From Fuscovulum sp. (GTDB lineage: Bacteria; Pseudomonadota; Alphaproteobacteria; Rhodobacterales; Rhodobacteraceae), in assembly GCA_035192965.1 (NCBI GenBank), contig CP136571.1, forward strand, positions 3,676,501 through 3,740,500: a DNA stretch of 64,000 nt, given 5' to 3'. This document shows, piece after piece, positions 46,181-54,425 of the stretch; position 1 is the stretch's first letter; each line of letters begins with the position of its first letter. The translations under genes were made by a program, and so were the position numbers. Below the pieces are notes generated by a model, which saw nothing but the letters and a program-made list of their open reading frames with translations, was not told where the DNA came from and searched no databases.

Positions 46181-46657
46181 TCAGCCGCCGTTACCATCAA
46201 GCGTCGGGCCACCCGCGTCGGTGACCAGACCGATATTGTTGAACCCACCCGCACTCAGCGCGCCCATCACTTCGGCCACGCGGGCATAGGGAATGGACCC
46301 ATCAGCCCGCAGGAATATCTTGTCCGATGTCCGCTCTGCCGAAATCGCCGTCAGCCGGGTGATAAGCTCCTCCGGTGCGGTCTCGGTATTCTGGATCATC
46401 AGACGGCCATCTGCGGTCATTGTGATCGCAAGCGGTTCCTCCTGCTCAGACGGCAGAGCATTCGCAGCCGTCTCGGGCAGTTCGATGGGCACCCCCACCG
46501 TCAGCATCGGCGCCGCCACCATGAAGATGATCAGCAGAACCAGCATCACGTCGATAAAGGGCGTGACGTTGATATCCGCCATCGGCGCACCGCCGCGCCG
46601 TCTCCGGCCCCGACGTCCGCCCCCGCCCCCGCCGCCTTTTGCAACCCCGGCCCCCAT
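46181..46657 (-). CDS. tolR: ExbD/TolR family protein TolR
   Basis: TolR is the proton-channel partner of TolQ. The 158-aa chain has a Gly/Arg-rich N-terminus, then MADINVTPFIDVMLVLLIIFMVAAP, whose Asp in PFIDV is the conserved proton-carrying residue in the membrane helix, then a periplasmic domain. GGGG-rich N-terminus is odd but not unknown in the group. It is 3 bases from tolQ and 14 from tolA. Confidence 0.94.
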   Translation of the reverse strand: MGAGVAKGGGGGGGRRGRRRRGGAPMADINVTPFIDVMLVLLIIFMVAAPMLTVGVPIELPETAANALPSEQEEPLAITMTADGRLMIQNTETAPEELITRLTAISAERTSDKIFLRADGSIPYARVAEVMGALSAGGFNNIGLVTDAGGPTLDGNGG

Positions 46658-46660
46658 GGC

Positions 46661-47356
46661 TCAGGCGTCCAGCTGGCGCGACAGGATGGTGGAAAACTCG
46701 TCGGCAAAGGATTCATACCCGTTCAGGATACGCTCACTGTCGCTGTTGAGCTTGTTATAGGCCACCACCGCCGGAATAGCCGCCACAAGGCCGATGGCCG
46801 TGGCCAGCAGCGCCTCGGCAATACCGGGCGCCACGACGGCAAGGTTGGTGTTCTGGCTGATGGCGATCTGTTCAAAGCTGTACTTGATCCCCCAGACCGT
46901 CCCGAACAGACCGATGAAGGGCGCGGTCGATCCGGTGGTGGCCAGAAAGCCAAGCCCCTTGTTCAACGCCTCATTCTCGCGCGCGATGGCCACATCCATG
47001 GCCCGGTCGATGCGCGCCTGCGCGCCGGCAATCAGCTTGCCATCCTGCCGGTGGCTGCGCCGCCATTCCGTCATGCCGGCCACAAAGATGCGCTCGCTCG
47101 CGCCCTGCGGCTGCGGCCCGATCGTTTCATAAAGCTCATCCAGCGGCTCGCCCGACCAGAAGGCGCGGTCGAATTCCTCGGCCTCGGTCCGCGCGCGGCG
47201 AAACAAAAGAATACGCTGCACGATGATGGACCAGGACCAGAAACTCATCAGCAGCAGGGTCAAAAGCACCAGCTTGTTGGTGAGTGTCGCTTTCATGAAA
47301 AGCGCGAGCACAGAGAAATCAATCTCCTGCGCCGCCGCAAGGGTTTCCGTTTCCAT
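46661..47356 (-). CDS. tolQ: Tol-Pal proton channel protein TolQ
   Basis: TolQ is the inner-membrane motor subunit of the Tol-Pal system, coupling the proton gradient to TolA movement. The 231-aa chain has three transmembrane segments: LVLLTLLLMSFWSWSIIV, STAPFIGLFGTVWGIKYSF with its channel-lining Thr, and AEALLATAIGLVAAIPAVVAYN. The ATG at 47356 is used because MRVES... upstream is non-homologous. Gene order and spacing confirm the role. Confidence 0.96.
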   Translation of the reverse strand: METETLAAAQEIDFSVLALFMKATLTNKLVLLTLLLMSFWSWSIIVQRILLFRRARTEAEEFDRAFWSGEPLDELYETIGPQPQGASERIFVAGMTEWRRSHRQDGKLIAGAQARIDRAMDVAIARENEALNKGLGFLATTGSTAPFIGLFGTVWGIKYSFEQIAISQNTNLAVVAPGIAEALLATAIGLVAAIPAVVAYNKLNSDSERILNGYESFADEFSTILSRQLDA

Positions 47357-47501
47357 TACGCCTGCTCTTGTTGCCGGGCCATCCTTGTCGCAGCCCATTA
47401 GCGGTGATTCTACCCGCATTCAAACCGGATTGCCAACACATCTGCGCGACAGGGCGGCCTTTGGCGGCAACCTGCCGCTGCGGCGCGGCATAAGCGGCGA
47501 T

Positions 47502-47906
47502 TCAATGCCGCGGCGGCGACAGTTTTGCCCGCACCACAGGCGGAATGCGTACCGCCCCGCCCGCCTCGGACATGCAGACCAGCACCACCCGCGCTGCAAA
47601 CAGCCGCTCGCCTGCGCGCAACACCTCTTGCTCCAGCTCGATCCGCGCGCCGCCCAGTTCCAGCAGACGCGTCTTGACCGTCAGCAGATCGTCGAACCGC
47701 GCAGGCTTCAGATAATCCGCCTCCACCCGCCGCACGGCAAAGACGATGCCCTCATCCCGCTTCAACGCCCCCTGATCCACACCCAGCCCGCGCACCCATT
47801 CCGTCCGCGCCCGTTCGATGAACCGCAGGTAATTCGCGTAATAGACGATCCCGGCAAGGTCGGTGTCCTCATAGTAAACGCGCAGGTCGAAATCTTTGCT
47901 GTCCAT
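47502..47906 (-). CDS. ybgC: Tol-Pal-linked acyl-CoA thioesterase YbgC
   Basis: YbgC is a cytosolic hot-dog-fold thioesterase always near tol genes. The 134-aa chain has RVYYEDTDLAGIVYYANYLRFIERARTEW with the catalytic Asp of the YEDTD motif, and the ADYLKPARFDDLLTVKTRLLEL strand. The ATG at 47906 begins the conserved DSKDFDLRVYYEDTD; the frame is open to 47930. It is the first gene of the tol cluster, 145 bases from tolQ, so an internal promoter is possible. Confidence 0.94.
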   Translation of the reverse strand: MDSKDFDLRVYYEDTDLAGIVYYANYLRFIERARTEWVRGLGVDQGALKRDEGIVFAVRRVEADYLKPARFDDLLTVKTRLLELGGARIELEQEVLRAGERLFAARVVLVCMSEAGGAVRIPPVVRAKLSPPRH

Positions 47907-48234
47907 TACATGTCCCACTTCCACTTCCACCTCATCTGCACCAATGGCAGGCCTCTGCCCGGTTGCACCGCAGACGCCCCCAGGACAGCCGCGCGCAACC
48001 GACAGTGCACCTTATTCGGCCTGCATGGCCAATATCCATGGGGCACCGATAGGCAAGCTTTGGCGCAACACGCCCCGCCTGCGTTGCCACCCGCAATTCC
48101 GGGGGCGTATACCTGACCCGTGGCGATCCGGAGCCTGTCACAAACCCTGTCGCATCACTATTCCGGGCCCGCCATGGAACCGATGGGCGACTGGGGCGTT
48201 TTGTCCGATGAAGAACATCACTGGAGAGATTTCC
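47907..48234. other. 328-base divergent intergenic region
   Basis: The region separates ybgC (leftward) and the glycine-zipper lipoprotein gene (rightward). No gene is seen. It carries the GGAAC-N16-CGTT motif at 48176-48200 close to the lipoprotein gene. The ybgC promoter should be at its left end but was not identified. Confidence 0.55.
48176..48200 (+). promoter_or_regulatory. ECF sigma-type promoter motif (GGAAC-N16-CGTT)
   Basis: GGAAC at 48176-48180 and CGTT at 48197-48200 are separated by exactly 16 bases, and the lipoprotein ATG lies 34 bases after the CGTT. This is the general-stress (EcfG-like) promoter consensus of Alphaproteobacteria. Many Rhodobacteraceae lack EcfG, so another ECF sigma factor is possible. 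Confidence 0.55.
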
Positions 48235-48495
48235 ATGAAACACACCATCCTGTTTGCGATCCTGGCGCTGGGCACAGCGGCCTGCGTTCCTGCGGACCAG
48301 GCGACTTTGGGCGGCGCGGCAACAGGCGCCTTGCTGGGCGCTGCGGTGTCAGATTCCGATGACCGCGTCGAAGGCGCAATCATCGGCGCTGCCGTCGGCG
48401 GCGTTGCTGGCAACCTGATCGGTCGCGCCAACACGCCGAACGACTGTGTCTATCAGGATGCCAACGGCCGCCGCTACGTGGCGCGCTGCCCGTAA
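48235..48495 (+). CDS. small glycine-zipper lipoprotein
   Basis: The 86-aa product has a lipoprotein signal (MKHTILFAILALGTAAC) and a glycine-zipper core with repeated small residues (GGAATGALLGAAVSDS, then GAIIGAAVGGVAGNLIG), as in OsmB- and YMGG-type envelope proteins that form membrane-associated oligomers. A Cys pair flanks VYQDANGRRYVARC. GGAGAGA precedes the ATG. It sits behind an ECF-type promoter motif, so a stress-response role is likely but inferred. Confidence 0.85.
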   Translation: MKHTILFAILALGTAACVPADQATLGGAATGALLGAAVSDSDDRVEGAIIGAAVGGVAGNLIGRANTPNDCVYQDANGRRYVARCP

Positions 48496-48543
48496 GACGG
48501 ACGCCGCAAAAGACTGCAGGCGCTTACCGTCACCAAGACGGCA

Positions 48544-48586
48544 GGGGCCGGGACCGGGGCGTAATGCCCCCGCCCCGGCCCTTTTG
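48544..48586 (+). terminator. terminator after the lipoprotein gene
   Basis: GGGCCGGGACCGGGGC at 48544-48560 and GCCCCCGCCCCGGCCC after GTAAT can pair imperfectly, followed by TTTT. It ends the lipoprotein transcript before the hydrolase gene. Confidence 0.75.
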
Positions 48587-48716
48587 CTTTGCGCAGGCAC
48601 CCGAGAAGCGCATCTCAGGCCGGACAAGCGTCCCATCCCGGCGAAACGGGTTTTCCCGCCTGCCGAAGGCTGCCACAAAGGCCGCTGATCCGCTTGCCGC
48701 CAGAAGGGCCCGCCCG

Positions 48717-49586
48717 ATGAAAATAGCCGCCGCCGCCTATCCGCTCGACTTCCACGCAGACTTTGCCGGCTATGAGGCAAAGCTGACGCGCTGGGTGGCG
48801 GATGCCGCAGCTCTGGGGGCCGATCTTCTTGTGTTCCCGGAATACGGGGCCATGGAACTGGCCTCACTGGGTGGGGCCGAGGTCGCCGCCGATCTGGAGC
48901 GCGCGCTGGTCGAGGTCGCCCGGTGGCGCGACGCGGTGGATGCGCTGCATCTGCGGCTGGCGGCGGAACATGGGGTGCATATCCTCGGCGCCTCAGGCCC
49001 CGTCTTCCCGTCCAACGGCGCGCGCCCGGTGAACCGCGCAACGCTTTATGCGCCGGGTGGGGTTGCCGGCCATCAAGACAAGCAGATCATGACCCGGTTC
49101 GAGCGTGAGACATGGTTCGTAGAACCCGGCCATGGGCTGCCGGTGTTCGACACCGCCCTTGGCCGCATCGGCATTCTGATCTGTTACGACAGCGAATTTC
49201 CCCTGCTGGCGCGGCGTCTGGCCGAAGCCGGGGCCGAGGTGATCCTCGTGCCCTCCTGCACCGATACGCTGGCAGGCTTTACCCGCGTGCGGGTGGGTGC
49301 CATGGCTCGCGCACTGGAAAACCAGTGCATCACCGTCCATTCCCCCACTGTAGGATTGGCCGCCTGGTGCCCGGCGGTGGATGAAAACGTGGGCGCAGCC
49401 GCCATCTACGGCCCGCCCGACCGGAGCTTCCCGCCCACCGGCATCTTCACCGAAACCGCGCTGAACACCCCCGGCTGGGCCGTGGCAGAGGTTGACCTCG
49501 CCGCCGTGCATGAAGTGCGCCGCAACGGCGGTGTGCTGAACCACCTGCATTGGGACGAACAGAAGGATCGCCTCGCCCGGGCTTGA
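48717..49586 (+). CDS. carbon-nitrogen (nitrilase-family) hydrolase
   Basis: The 289-aa protein has the nitrilase triad: Glu42 in VFPEYGAME, Lys122 in HQDKQIMTRFE and Cys156 in ILICYDSEFP. It should hydrolyse amide or nitrile C-N bonds; the substrate is unknown. The E-Y-G-A-M-E region resembles members sometimes fused to a GNAT acetyltransferase, but here there is no such domain. The ATG at 48717 is preferred; the frame is open to 48564 through the terminator, which is not plausible coding. Confidence 0.9.
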   Translation: MKIAAAAYPLDFHADFAGYEAKLTRWVADAAALGADLLVFPEYGAMELASLGGAEVAADLERALVEVARWRDAVDALHLRLAAEHGVHILGASGPVFPSNGARPVNRATLYAPGGVAGHQDKQIMTRFERETWFVEPGHGLPVFDTALGRIGILICYDSEFPLLARRLAEAGAEVILVPSCTDTLAGFTRVRVGAMARALENQCITVHSPTVGLAAWCPAVDENVGAAAIYGPPDRSFPPTGIFTETALNTPGWAVAEVDLAAVHEVRRNGGVLNHLHWDEQKDRLARA

Positions 49587-49709
49587 CCGCGCCATTTGCG
49601 CGCAATTGTCAACCCATGATTGATTTTTATGCGCGTCCTGTTAGCCTGCCCCGAATGATGCCCGTCCCCTCGCAAGGTGGCCGGGTCTAATCGTTGTAAG
49701 GGTGCAGAT

Positions 49710-50087
49710 GTGACAGACCGGCGGATCTTTTCCCCAAACCCCGGCGGCAAACTTGGCCGCAAAATGGGCGCAGCCGCCATGGTCAGCCTCTGCGCCAGCA
49801 TGGCCGGGGCATCCGGCCTCAACTGTGAACATGCCGAAGGGGCAGAGCCTGCCGCCGCCGCGACGCTGTGTCAGGCGCTGGCCGACGCGCTGCACGATCG
49901 TGCCCTGCCCTTGGATGGCCTGACGCTGGAGGTGACGGCCGCAGAGGCCGGGCTCGTGGCCGCACGCCTGCGCTGGCAGGGTGAAGCGGGCCCGCTGGTG
50001 CAGGTCATCGCCATGGATGGCCCGTTGCTGCCCGATTGGCCCGCCCGTCTGGCGGCCGATCTCTTGCAGGCAACGCCGCCCCCCTGA
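49710..50087 (+). CDS. small exported protein beside the serralysin gene
   Basis: The 125-aa product, started at GTG 49710 with AAGGGTGCAGAT before it, has a weak hydrophobic stretch (MGAAAMVSLCASMAGASGLN) that may be an export signal, a Cys pair (LNCEHAEG and TLCQALA) and an alpha/beta tail (LTLEVTAAEAGLVAARLRWQ, LVQVIAMDGP). It is not recognised. It ends 57 bases before the serralysin-like protease on the same strand and could be co-expressed; a protease inhibitor or chaperone is conceivable but not shown by sequence. Confidence 0.6.
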   Translation: MTDRRIFSPNPGGKLGRKMGAAAMVSLCASMAGASGLNCEHAEGAEPAAAATLCQALADALHDRALPLDGLTLEVTAAEAGLVAARLRWQGEAGPLVQVIAMDGPLLPDWPARLAADLLQATPPP

Positions 50088-50143
50088 CAGGCAAGCGCCG
50101 TTTCAGTTCTCTCTAAGCCGTTCAGTTTGTTGATGAGTGACCC

Positions 50144-51976
50144 ATGTGTACAATGTGCTTTGCAGCCGTGATCGAAACAGGCTGTGGTTTTTCGAACCCG
50201 ACAATCACCGTATTGGCCACGGTCCTAGAAACCGGCGATGCCCCGAATACCGTGCCGGCCGTACCGACAACGACCATGTCGGTCGGCGATGAGTTTCTGG
50301 GCAGCCTGACCCCGGGCGACAGGGATCTTGTCGCGGTGACGCTGGTAGCCGGGCAGGTCTATCAGATCGATCTTTCCGGTAGCGGGGCCTCTCCGGTTGC
50401 AGATACTTTCCTGCGCGTGCTGGATGCGTCCGGCAATGTGGTGGCCCTCAACGACGATGCCGTGGGTCTAAACTCGCGGGTGACCTTTTCGCCATCCGTC
50501 AGCGGAACCTTTTTCCTGTCCGCCGGAAGCTACAACGACGGCTTTGCCGGCACATACCGCATGGCGATCACAGAGATTGCGGCACCCCCCCTGCCCCCAA
50601 ACGGGACGCTGGATCAATTGGCGAATTTCCTGACCGATGGCTACTGGGAGTGGCGCGGTTCAGGCCGTCAGAGCTTTGATACCTCTGCCTCCAACGTGAT
50701 TACCTATAACATCACGGGCCTTACGGCAGAAGGCCGTCAACTGGCGCTTTGGGCCATGGAAGCCTGGGCAATGGTGGCCAATCTGCAGTTTCAGGCCGCG
50801 TCATCGGGTCAGGCGGACCTCACCTTCGACGATGCCCGTCCAGGCGCCTTTGCCAGCAATTCTGTAACCGGTACCACCATCACCAGCGCCCAGATCAATG
50901 TCAGTACCGACTGGCTGGCGCGCTACGGCACAAGCTATGACAGCTACAGCTATCAGACCTATGTGCATGAAATCGGTCATGCCCTCGGCTTGGGCCACCA
51001 GGGGGCCTATAACGGCGCGGCGATCTACCGCTTTGACACGGATTTCCGCAATGACAGCTGGTCCATGTCGATCATGTCCTATTTCAATCAGGATCAGAAC
51101 ACGAACGACCCGGGCAGCTATGCAGCACTGATGACAGCGATGCCCGCGGATATCGTCGCGATCCAAAACCTCTATGGCGCAGCACGCGGCGGGGCAACGG
51201 CGGGCAACACCGTCTGGGGCGAAGGCACCACGCTGACCAACGCGCTGGGCCAGTTCTTCAACGACATCTTCGAAGGCGTTCGCGGCATGTCCGATCTGGC
51301 CTTTACCATCTGGGATGAAGGCGGGATCGACACGATCCGGATGCGCGGTGACACGACAAATCAGAACGTCACGCTGGTGGCCACCGGTCGGTCTGATGTC
51401 ATGGGCGGCATCGGCAACATGACCATCGCCCGCGGCGTGGTGATCGAGAATTTCGAAGCCGGCTCCGGCAATGACCGGGTGGTCGGCAACACCGCCGCAA
51501 ACATCCTGTCCGGCAACAACGGCAATGACCGGTTGTTCGGTGCGGCGGGCAATGACACGCTGACCGGCGGATTTGGGCGCGACCAGCTTTTTGGCGGCGA
51601 CAACAACGACCGCCTGCTCGGCGATGGCGGTGCGGACGTCCTCAGTGGCGGGGCCGGGAATGACGTGCTGTTCGGCGGCACCGCCAATGACACGCTCGAT
51701 GGCGGGCTGGGCAATGACCGGCTCACCGGCGGGAACGGCGCCGACAGCTTCATCTACGTCGCCGGGCGCGACACAGTCGCCGCCTTCGAAGACAACATCG
51801 ACACCCTGCGCATCGAGGCCGATCTTCTGGGGGCCGGGGCAGGATGGGCAGACCTGCGCAGGCTGGGGCGCGAGCGTGCGGATCATGTACTGTTCGACTT
51901 CGGCGATGGGGACTTGCTGATCGTCATGGGCGTGAACCGCCTCGACCTCTTGCAGGATGACTTCCTTCTTGTCTGA
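50144..51976 (+). CDS. serralysin-like M10 metalloprotease with PPC and RTX domains
   Basis: This 610-aa secreted protein has the zinc-binding HEIGHALGLGH (residues 275-285) and a Met-turn SIMSYF (Met311), the metzincin signature. A PPC-like beta domain (TPGDRDLVAVTLVAGQVYQIDLSGSG) occupies about residues 50-145. Several GGxGxDxLx RTX repeats (about 450-560) and a C-terminal secretion region (FDFGDGDLLIVMGV, DLLQDDFLLV) follow. It is probably exported by a type I system; none is in the window. There is no serralysin inhibitor gene here. The first ATG is used, with a second at 50153. Three Cys occur in the first 14 residues, unusual for this class. Confidence 0.9.
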   Translation: MCTMCFAAVIETGCGFSNPTITVLATVLETGDAPNTVPAVPTTTMSVGDEFLGSLTPGDRDLVAVTLVAGQVYQIDLSGSGASPVADTFLRVLDASGNVVALNDDAVGLNSRVTFSPSVSGTFFLSAGSYNDGFAGTYRMAITEIAAPPLPPNGTLDQLANFLTDGYWEWRGSGRQSFDTSASNVITYNITGLTAEGRQLALWAMEAWAMVANLQFQAASSGQADLTFDDARPGAFASNSVTGTTITSAQINVSTDWLARYGTSYDSYSYQTYVHEIGHALGLGHQGAYNGAAIYRFDTDFRNDSWSMSIMSYFNQDQNTNDPGSYAALMTAMPADIVAIQNLYGAARGGATAGNTVWGEGTTLTNALGQFFNDIFEGVRGMSDLAFTIWDEGGIDTIRMRGDTTNQNVTLVATGRSDVMGGIGNMTIARGVVIENFEAGSGNDRVVGNTAANILSGNNGNDRLFGAAGNDTLTGGFGRDQLFGGDNNDRLLGDGGADVLSGGAGNDVLFGGTANDTLDGGLGNDRLTGGNGADSFIYVAGRDTVAAFEDNIDTLRIEADLLGAGAGWADLRRLGRERADHVLFDFGDGDLLIVMGVNRLDLLQDDFLLV

Positions 51977-52043
51977 TCGGGCCATGCGCGTTGCATTTGC
52001 CCCTTGAAAATCCGCCCCGACAGGCGCATTACCCATGCCCGAA

Positions 52044-52066
52044 GCCCGCGAGCCATGCTTGCGGGC
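52044..52066. promoter_or_regulatory. hairpin in the infA 5' region
   Basis: GCCCGCGAG (52044-52052) and CTTGCGGGC (52058-52066) form a 9-bp stem with one G-U wobble and loop CCATG, 22 bases before the infA start. There is no T-run; it may be a protease-gene terminator remnant or an infA leader hairpin. Confidence 0.45.
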
Positions 52067-52088
52067 CGTAAACCTATTTGGAGTGAAC

Positions 52089-52307
52089 ATGGCCAAGGAA
52101 GATATCCTCGAATTCCCGGGTGTCGTGAAGGAACTCCTGCCGAACGCGACATTCAGGGTCGAGCTGGATAACGGCCATGAACTGATCGCCGTGATGGCAG
52201 GAAAAATGCGCAAGAACCGGATCCGCGTTCTGGCGGGCGACAAGGTTCAGGTGGAAATGACGCCTTACGACCTGTCGAAAGGCCGCATCAACTATCGCTT
52301 CAAGTGA
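52089..52307 (+). CDS. infA: translation initiation factor IF-1
   Basis: IF-1 is the small OB-fold factor that occupies the ribosomal A site during initiation. The 72-aa chain is full length: [62 protein letters not shown]. The start has GGAG 5 bases upstream. Its TGA overlaps the GTG start of maf (GTGA), so the two are translationally coupled. Confidence 0.98.
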   Translation: MAKEDILEFPGVVKELLPNATFRVELDNGHELIAVMAGKMRKNRIRVLAGDKVQVEMTPYDLSKGRINYRFK

Positions 52308-52879
52308 AGCTGATCCTCGGATCGGGCAGCCCGCGCCGGAAGGAACTTCTGGCGCAGATCGGCGTCGTGCCCGATGCCATCCTTCCCCCCGACATCAACG
52401 AAGACCCGGCACGGGGCGAATTGCCCCGCCCCTATGCGGCACGGCTGGCGCGCGAAAAGGCGGCGGCGGTGACGGCGGGGCCAGAGGACATCGTCCTCTG
52501 CGCCGATACCACCGTGGCCTTGGGCCGCCGCATCCTCGGCAAGCCTGCCGATGCAGGCGAAGCAGCGGCCTTCCTGCTGGCACTCGGTGGGCGGCGGCAT
52601 GAGGTTATCACCGCTGTGGCCGTGCGCCGGGGCGACCGGTACTGGACTCGCGAAAGCGTAAGCGCGGTCAAGATGAAGCGGCTCTCGGATGCAGAGCTGA
52701 ACGCCTATCTGGCGGGCGGCGAATGGGAAGGCAAGGCCGGCGGCTATGCCATCCAGGGCGCGGCGGGGGCCTTCATCCCGTGGATTTCAGGCAGTTTCAC
52801 CGGCATTGTCGGCCTGCCACTGGCGGAGACGGCGGCGCTTCTGGCGGCTGCGGGTTATCCGGTATGGAGGCAGGGATGA
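52304..52879 (+). CDS. maf: Maf-like nucleotide pyrophosphatase
   Basis: Maf proteins hydrolyse non-canonical or methylated nucleoside triphosphates and are linked to septum formation. The 191-aa chain has [18 protein letters not shown], the metal and substrate loop [37 protein letters not shown] and [11 protein letters not shown]. It starts with GTG at 52304 in a 4-base overlap with infA and ends in a 4-base overlap with the RNase gene. Confidence 0.95.
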   Translation: MKLILGSGSPRRKELLAQIGVVPDAILPPDINEDPARGELPRPYAARLAREKAAAVTAGPEDIVLCADTTVALGRRILGKPADAGEAAAFLLALGGRRHEVITAVAVRRGDRYWTRESVSAVKMKRLSDAELNAYLAGGEWEGKAGGYAIQGAAGAFIPWISGSFTGIVGLPLAETAALLAAAGYPVWRQG

Positions 52880-53922
52880 AAGGGCGTGTGGTCTGTCTGG
52901 ATCAGGTGGATGGCCGCGACGCGGCCGCGCTGATCGTCGACGGGCAGTTGGAAGACCTGCTGATCGACCCGCCCGAGGACGTGGTCCTGCCCGGCGCGAT
53001 CTACCGTGCTGTGGCCGACCGCCCGATGAAGGGCCAGGGCGGCATGTTCGTCAAACTGCCTGAAGGCACCGGCTTCCTGCGGCAGGTCTCCGGTCTCGCA
53101 CCCGGGCAACGGATCATCGTGCAGGTCTCCGGGCCGACCGAACCCGGCAAGGCCGTGCCGGTCACCACGCGGCTCCTGTTCAAATCCCGCTGGGCCATCA
53201 TCACGCCGGGGGCGCCGGGCATCAACATCTCGCGCCGCATCCGCGACGAAGACACCCGCGCCGGGTTGCAACAACTCGCCGAAGACGCGATGGCAGGCGC
53301 GGCAGCGGATCACGGGCTTATCCTGCGCTCTGCTGCCGAAGGCGAGGATGAGGCGGCGGTGGCCGAAGACATCCTCGCGATGAAGGACATGGCCGCTGCC
53401 GTGGTGGCCGATCTGTCGGGCGGGCCGGAACTGCTGGTGGACGGCCCGGGCGCGCATGAGGCGGCCTGGCGCGACTGGGCCGAACCTGCGCCGGATGAGG
53501 TGGTCGAAGGCGGGTTTGATGATCACGGCGTCTGGGAAATGATCACCGCGCTGCAATCGCCGCGCATCGATCTGCCGGGTGGCGGACATATGATGGTGGA
53601 ACCCACCCGCGCGCTGGTCGCGGTGGATGTGAATACGGGGGCGGACACATCGCCCGCCGCCGCGCTCAAGGCCAATGTGGCCGCCACGCGCGACCTGCCG
53701 CGCCAGTTGCGCCTGCGCGGGCTTGGCGGGCAGGTGGTCGTCGATTTCGCGCCAGTCCCGAAAAAGGACCGCGGCACGCTGGATCAGGTGATGAAAGCCG
53801 CCTTCCGCGCCGAAGGGGCCGAGACGCATCTCGCTGGCTGGACAGCACTCGGCCTCTACGAGATGACGCGCAAGCGCGACCGCCTCCCGCTTGCGGAATT
53901 GCTACACGGCGTGGTGCCATGA
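52876..53922 (+). CDS. RNase E/G family ribonuclease (short form)
   Basis: The 348-aa protein is a compact RNase E/G relative: an S1-like N-terminal strand set ([38 protein letters not shown]), [14 protein letters not shown], and the catalytic region with the paired Asp residues ([12 protein letters not shown] and [12 protein letters not shown]) separated by [10 protein letters not shown]. The Zn-link and scaffold C-terminus of RNase E are absent. ATGA overlap with maf. It probably matures rRNA or mRNA, with exact targets unknown. Confidence 0.88.
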   Translation: MKGRVVCLDQVDGRDAAALIVDGQLEDLLIDPPEDVVLPGAIYRAVADRPMKGQGGMFVKLPEGTGFLRQVSGLAPGQRIIVQVSGPTEPGKAVPVTTRLLFKSRWAIITPGAPGINISRRIRDEDTRAGLQQLAEDAMAGAAADHGLILRSAAEGEDEAAVAEDILAMKDMAAAVVADLSGGPELLVDGPGAHEAAWRDWAEPAPDEVVEGGFDDHGVWEMITALQSPRIDLPGGGHMMVEPTRALVAVDVNTGADTSPAAALKANVAATRDLPRQLRLRGLGGQVVVDFAPVPKKDRGTLDQVMKAAFRAEGAETHLAGWTALGLYEMTRKRDRLPLAELLHGVVP

Positions 53923-54095
53923 CCTGCCCGATCTGCAACAAGGAAACCGATGCGAAATACCGCCCCTTCTGCTCGCGCCGCTGTGCAGATGTGGACCTTG
54001 GCCGCTGGCTGACCGGCAGCTACGCCATCCCGGCCGAGCCGATGGAAGACGGTGACCTGCCCGACTCCGACACCCCGCCCGAACGCCCGAACTAA
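53919..54095 (+). CDS. yacG: DNA gyrase inhibitor YacG (58 aa)
   Basis: YacG is a tiny zinc protein that binds gyrase and modulates it. The 58-aa chain carries the four zinc cysteines C3, C6, C18, C22 in [22 protein letters not shown], then ADVDLGRWLTGSYAIP and an acidic tail. It starts at ATG 53919, in ATGA overlap with the preceding RNase gene, completing the chain infA-maf-RNase-yacG. Easily missed because of its size. Confidence 0.93.
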   Translation: MTCPICNKETDAKYRPFCSRRCADVDLGRWLTGSYAIPAEPMEDGDLPDSDTPPERPN

Positions 54096-54210
54096 GGCCC
54101 CCACCCCGGCACGGCAAGGCTGCGAATTTTCTGCCGATACCCACTGGACAGCCCCGCCCGCCTGACGTATCACCCCGCCACCCGAAGGGCAGCGCCCCTT
54201 CGACAACGGT

Positions 54211-54286
54211 GCCCGGATAGCTCAGTTGGTAGAGCAGCGGATTGAAAATCCGCGTGTCGCTGGTTCGATTCCGGCTCCGGGCACCA
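54211..54286 (+). tRNA. tRNA-Phe (anticodon GAA)
   Basis: The 76-nt cloverleaf starts GCCCGGA and ends TCCGGGC-A-CCA, a perfect 7-bp acceptor with encoded CCA. The anticodon arm is GCGGA-TTGAAAA-TCCGC with GAA. The D arm GCTCAGTTGGTAGAGC and T arm GGTTCGATTCC are intact. It lies directly before the hexuronate operon, which is a common integration position for acquired islands. Confidence 0.97.
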
Positions 54287-54425
54287 CTTCATCTCACAGC
54301 CTGATCCGATGGGGCACAGCCCGCGCCTAAGTGCAATCGTGGGACGTTCAGCGCATGGTTCTTCGCGCCATGGCGGTGCGGCCCGGCTTAGGACCCGCTA
54401 TCGGTCAACACAGCGCTTGAGGGTG

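Noticed and set aside
54287..54425. Possible integrase remnant between tRNA-Phe and uxuA
   Set aside because: Neither strand gives recognisable integrase sequence, and no repeated tRNA end was found in the window.
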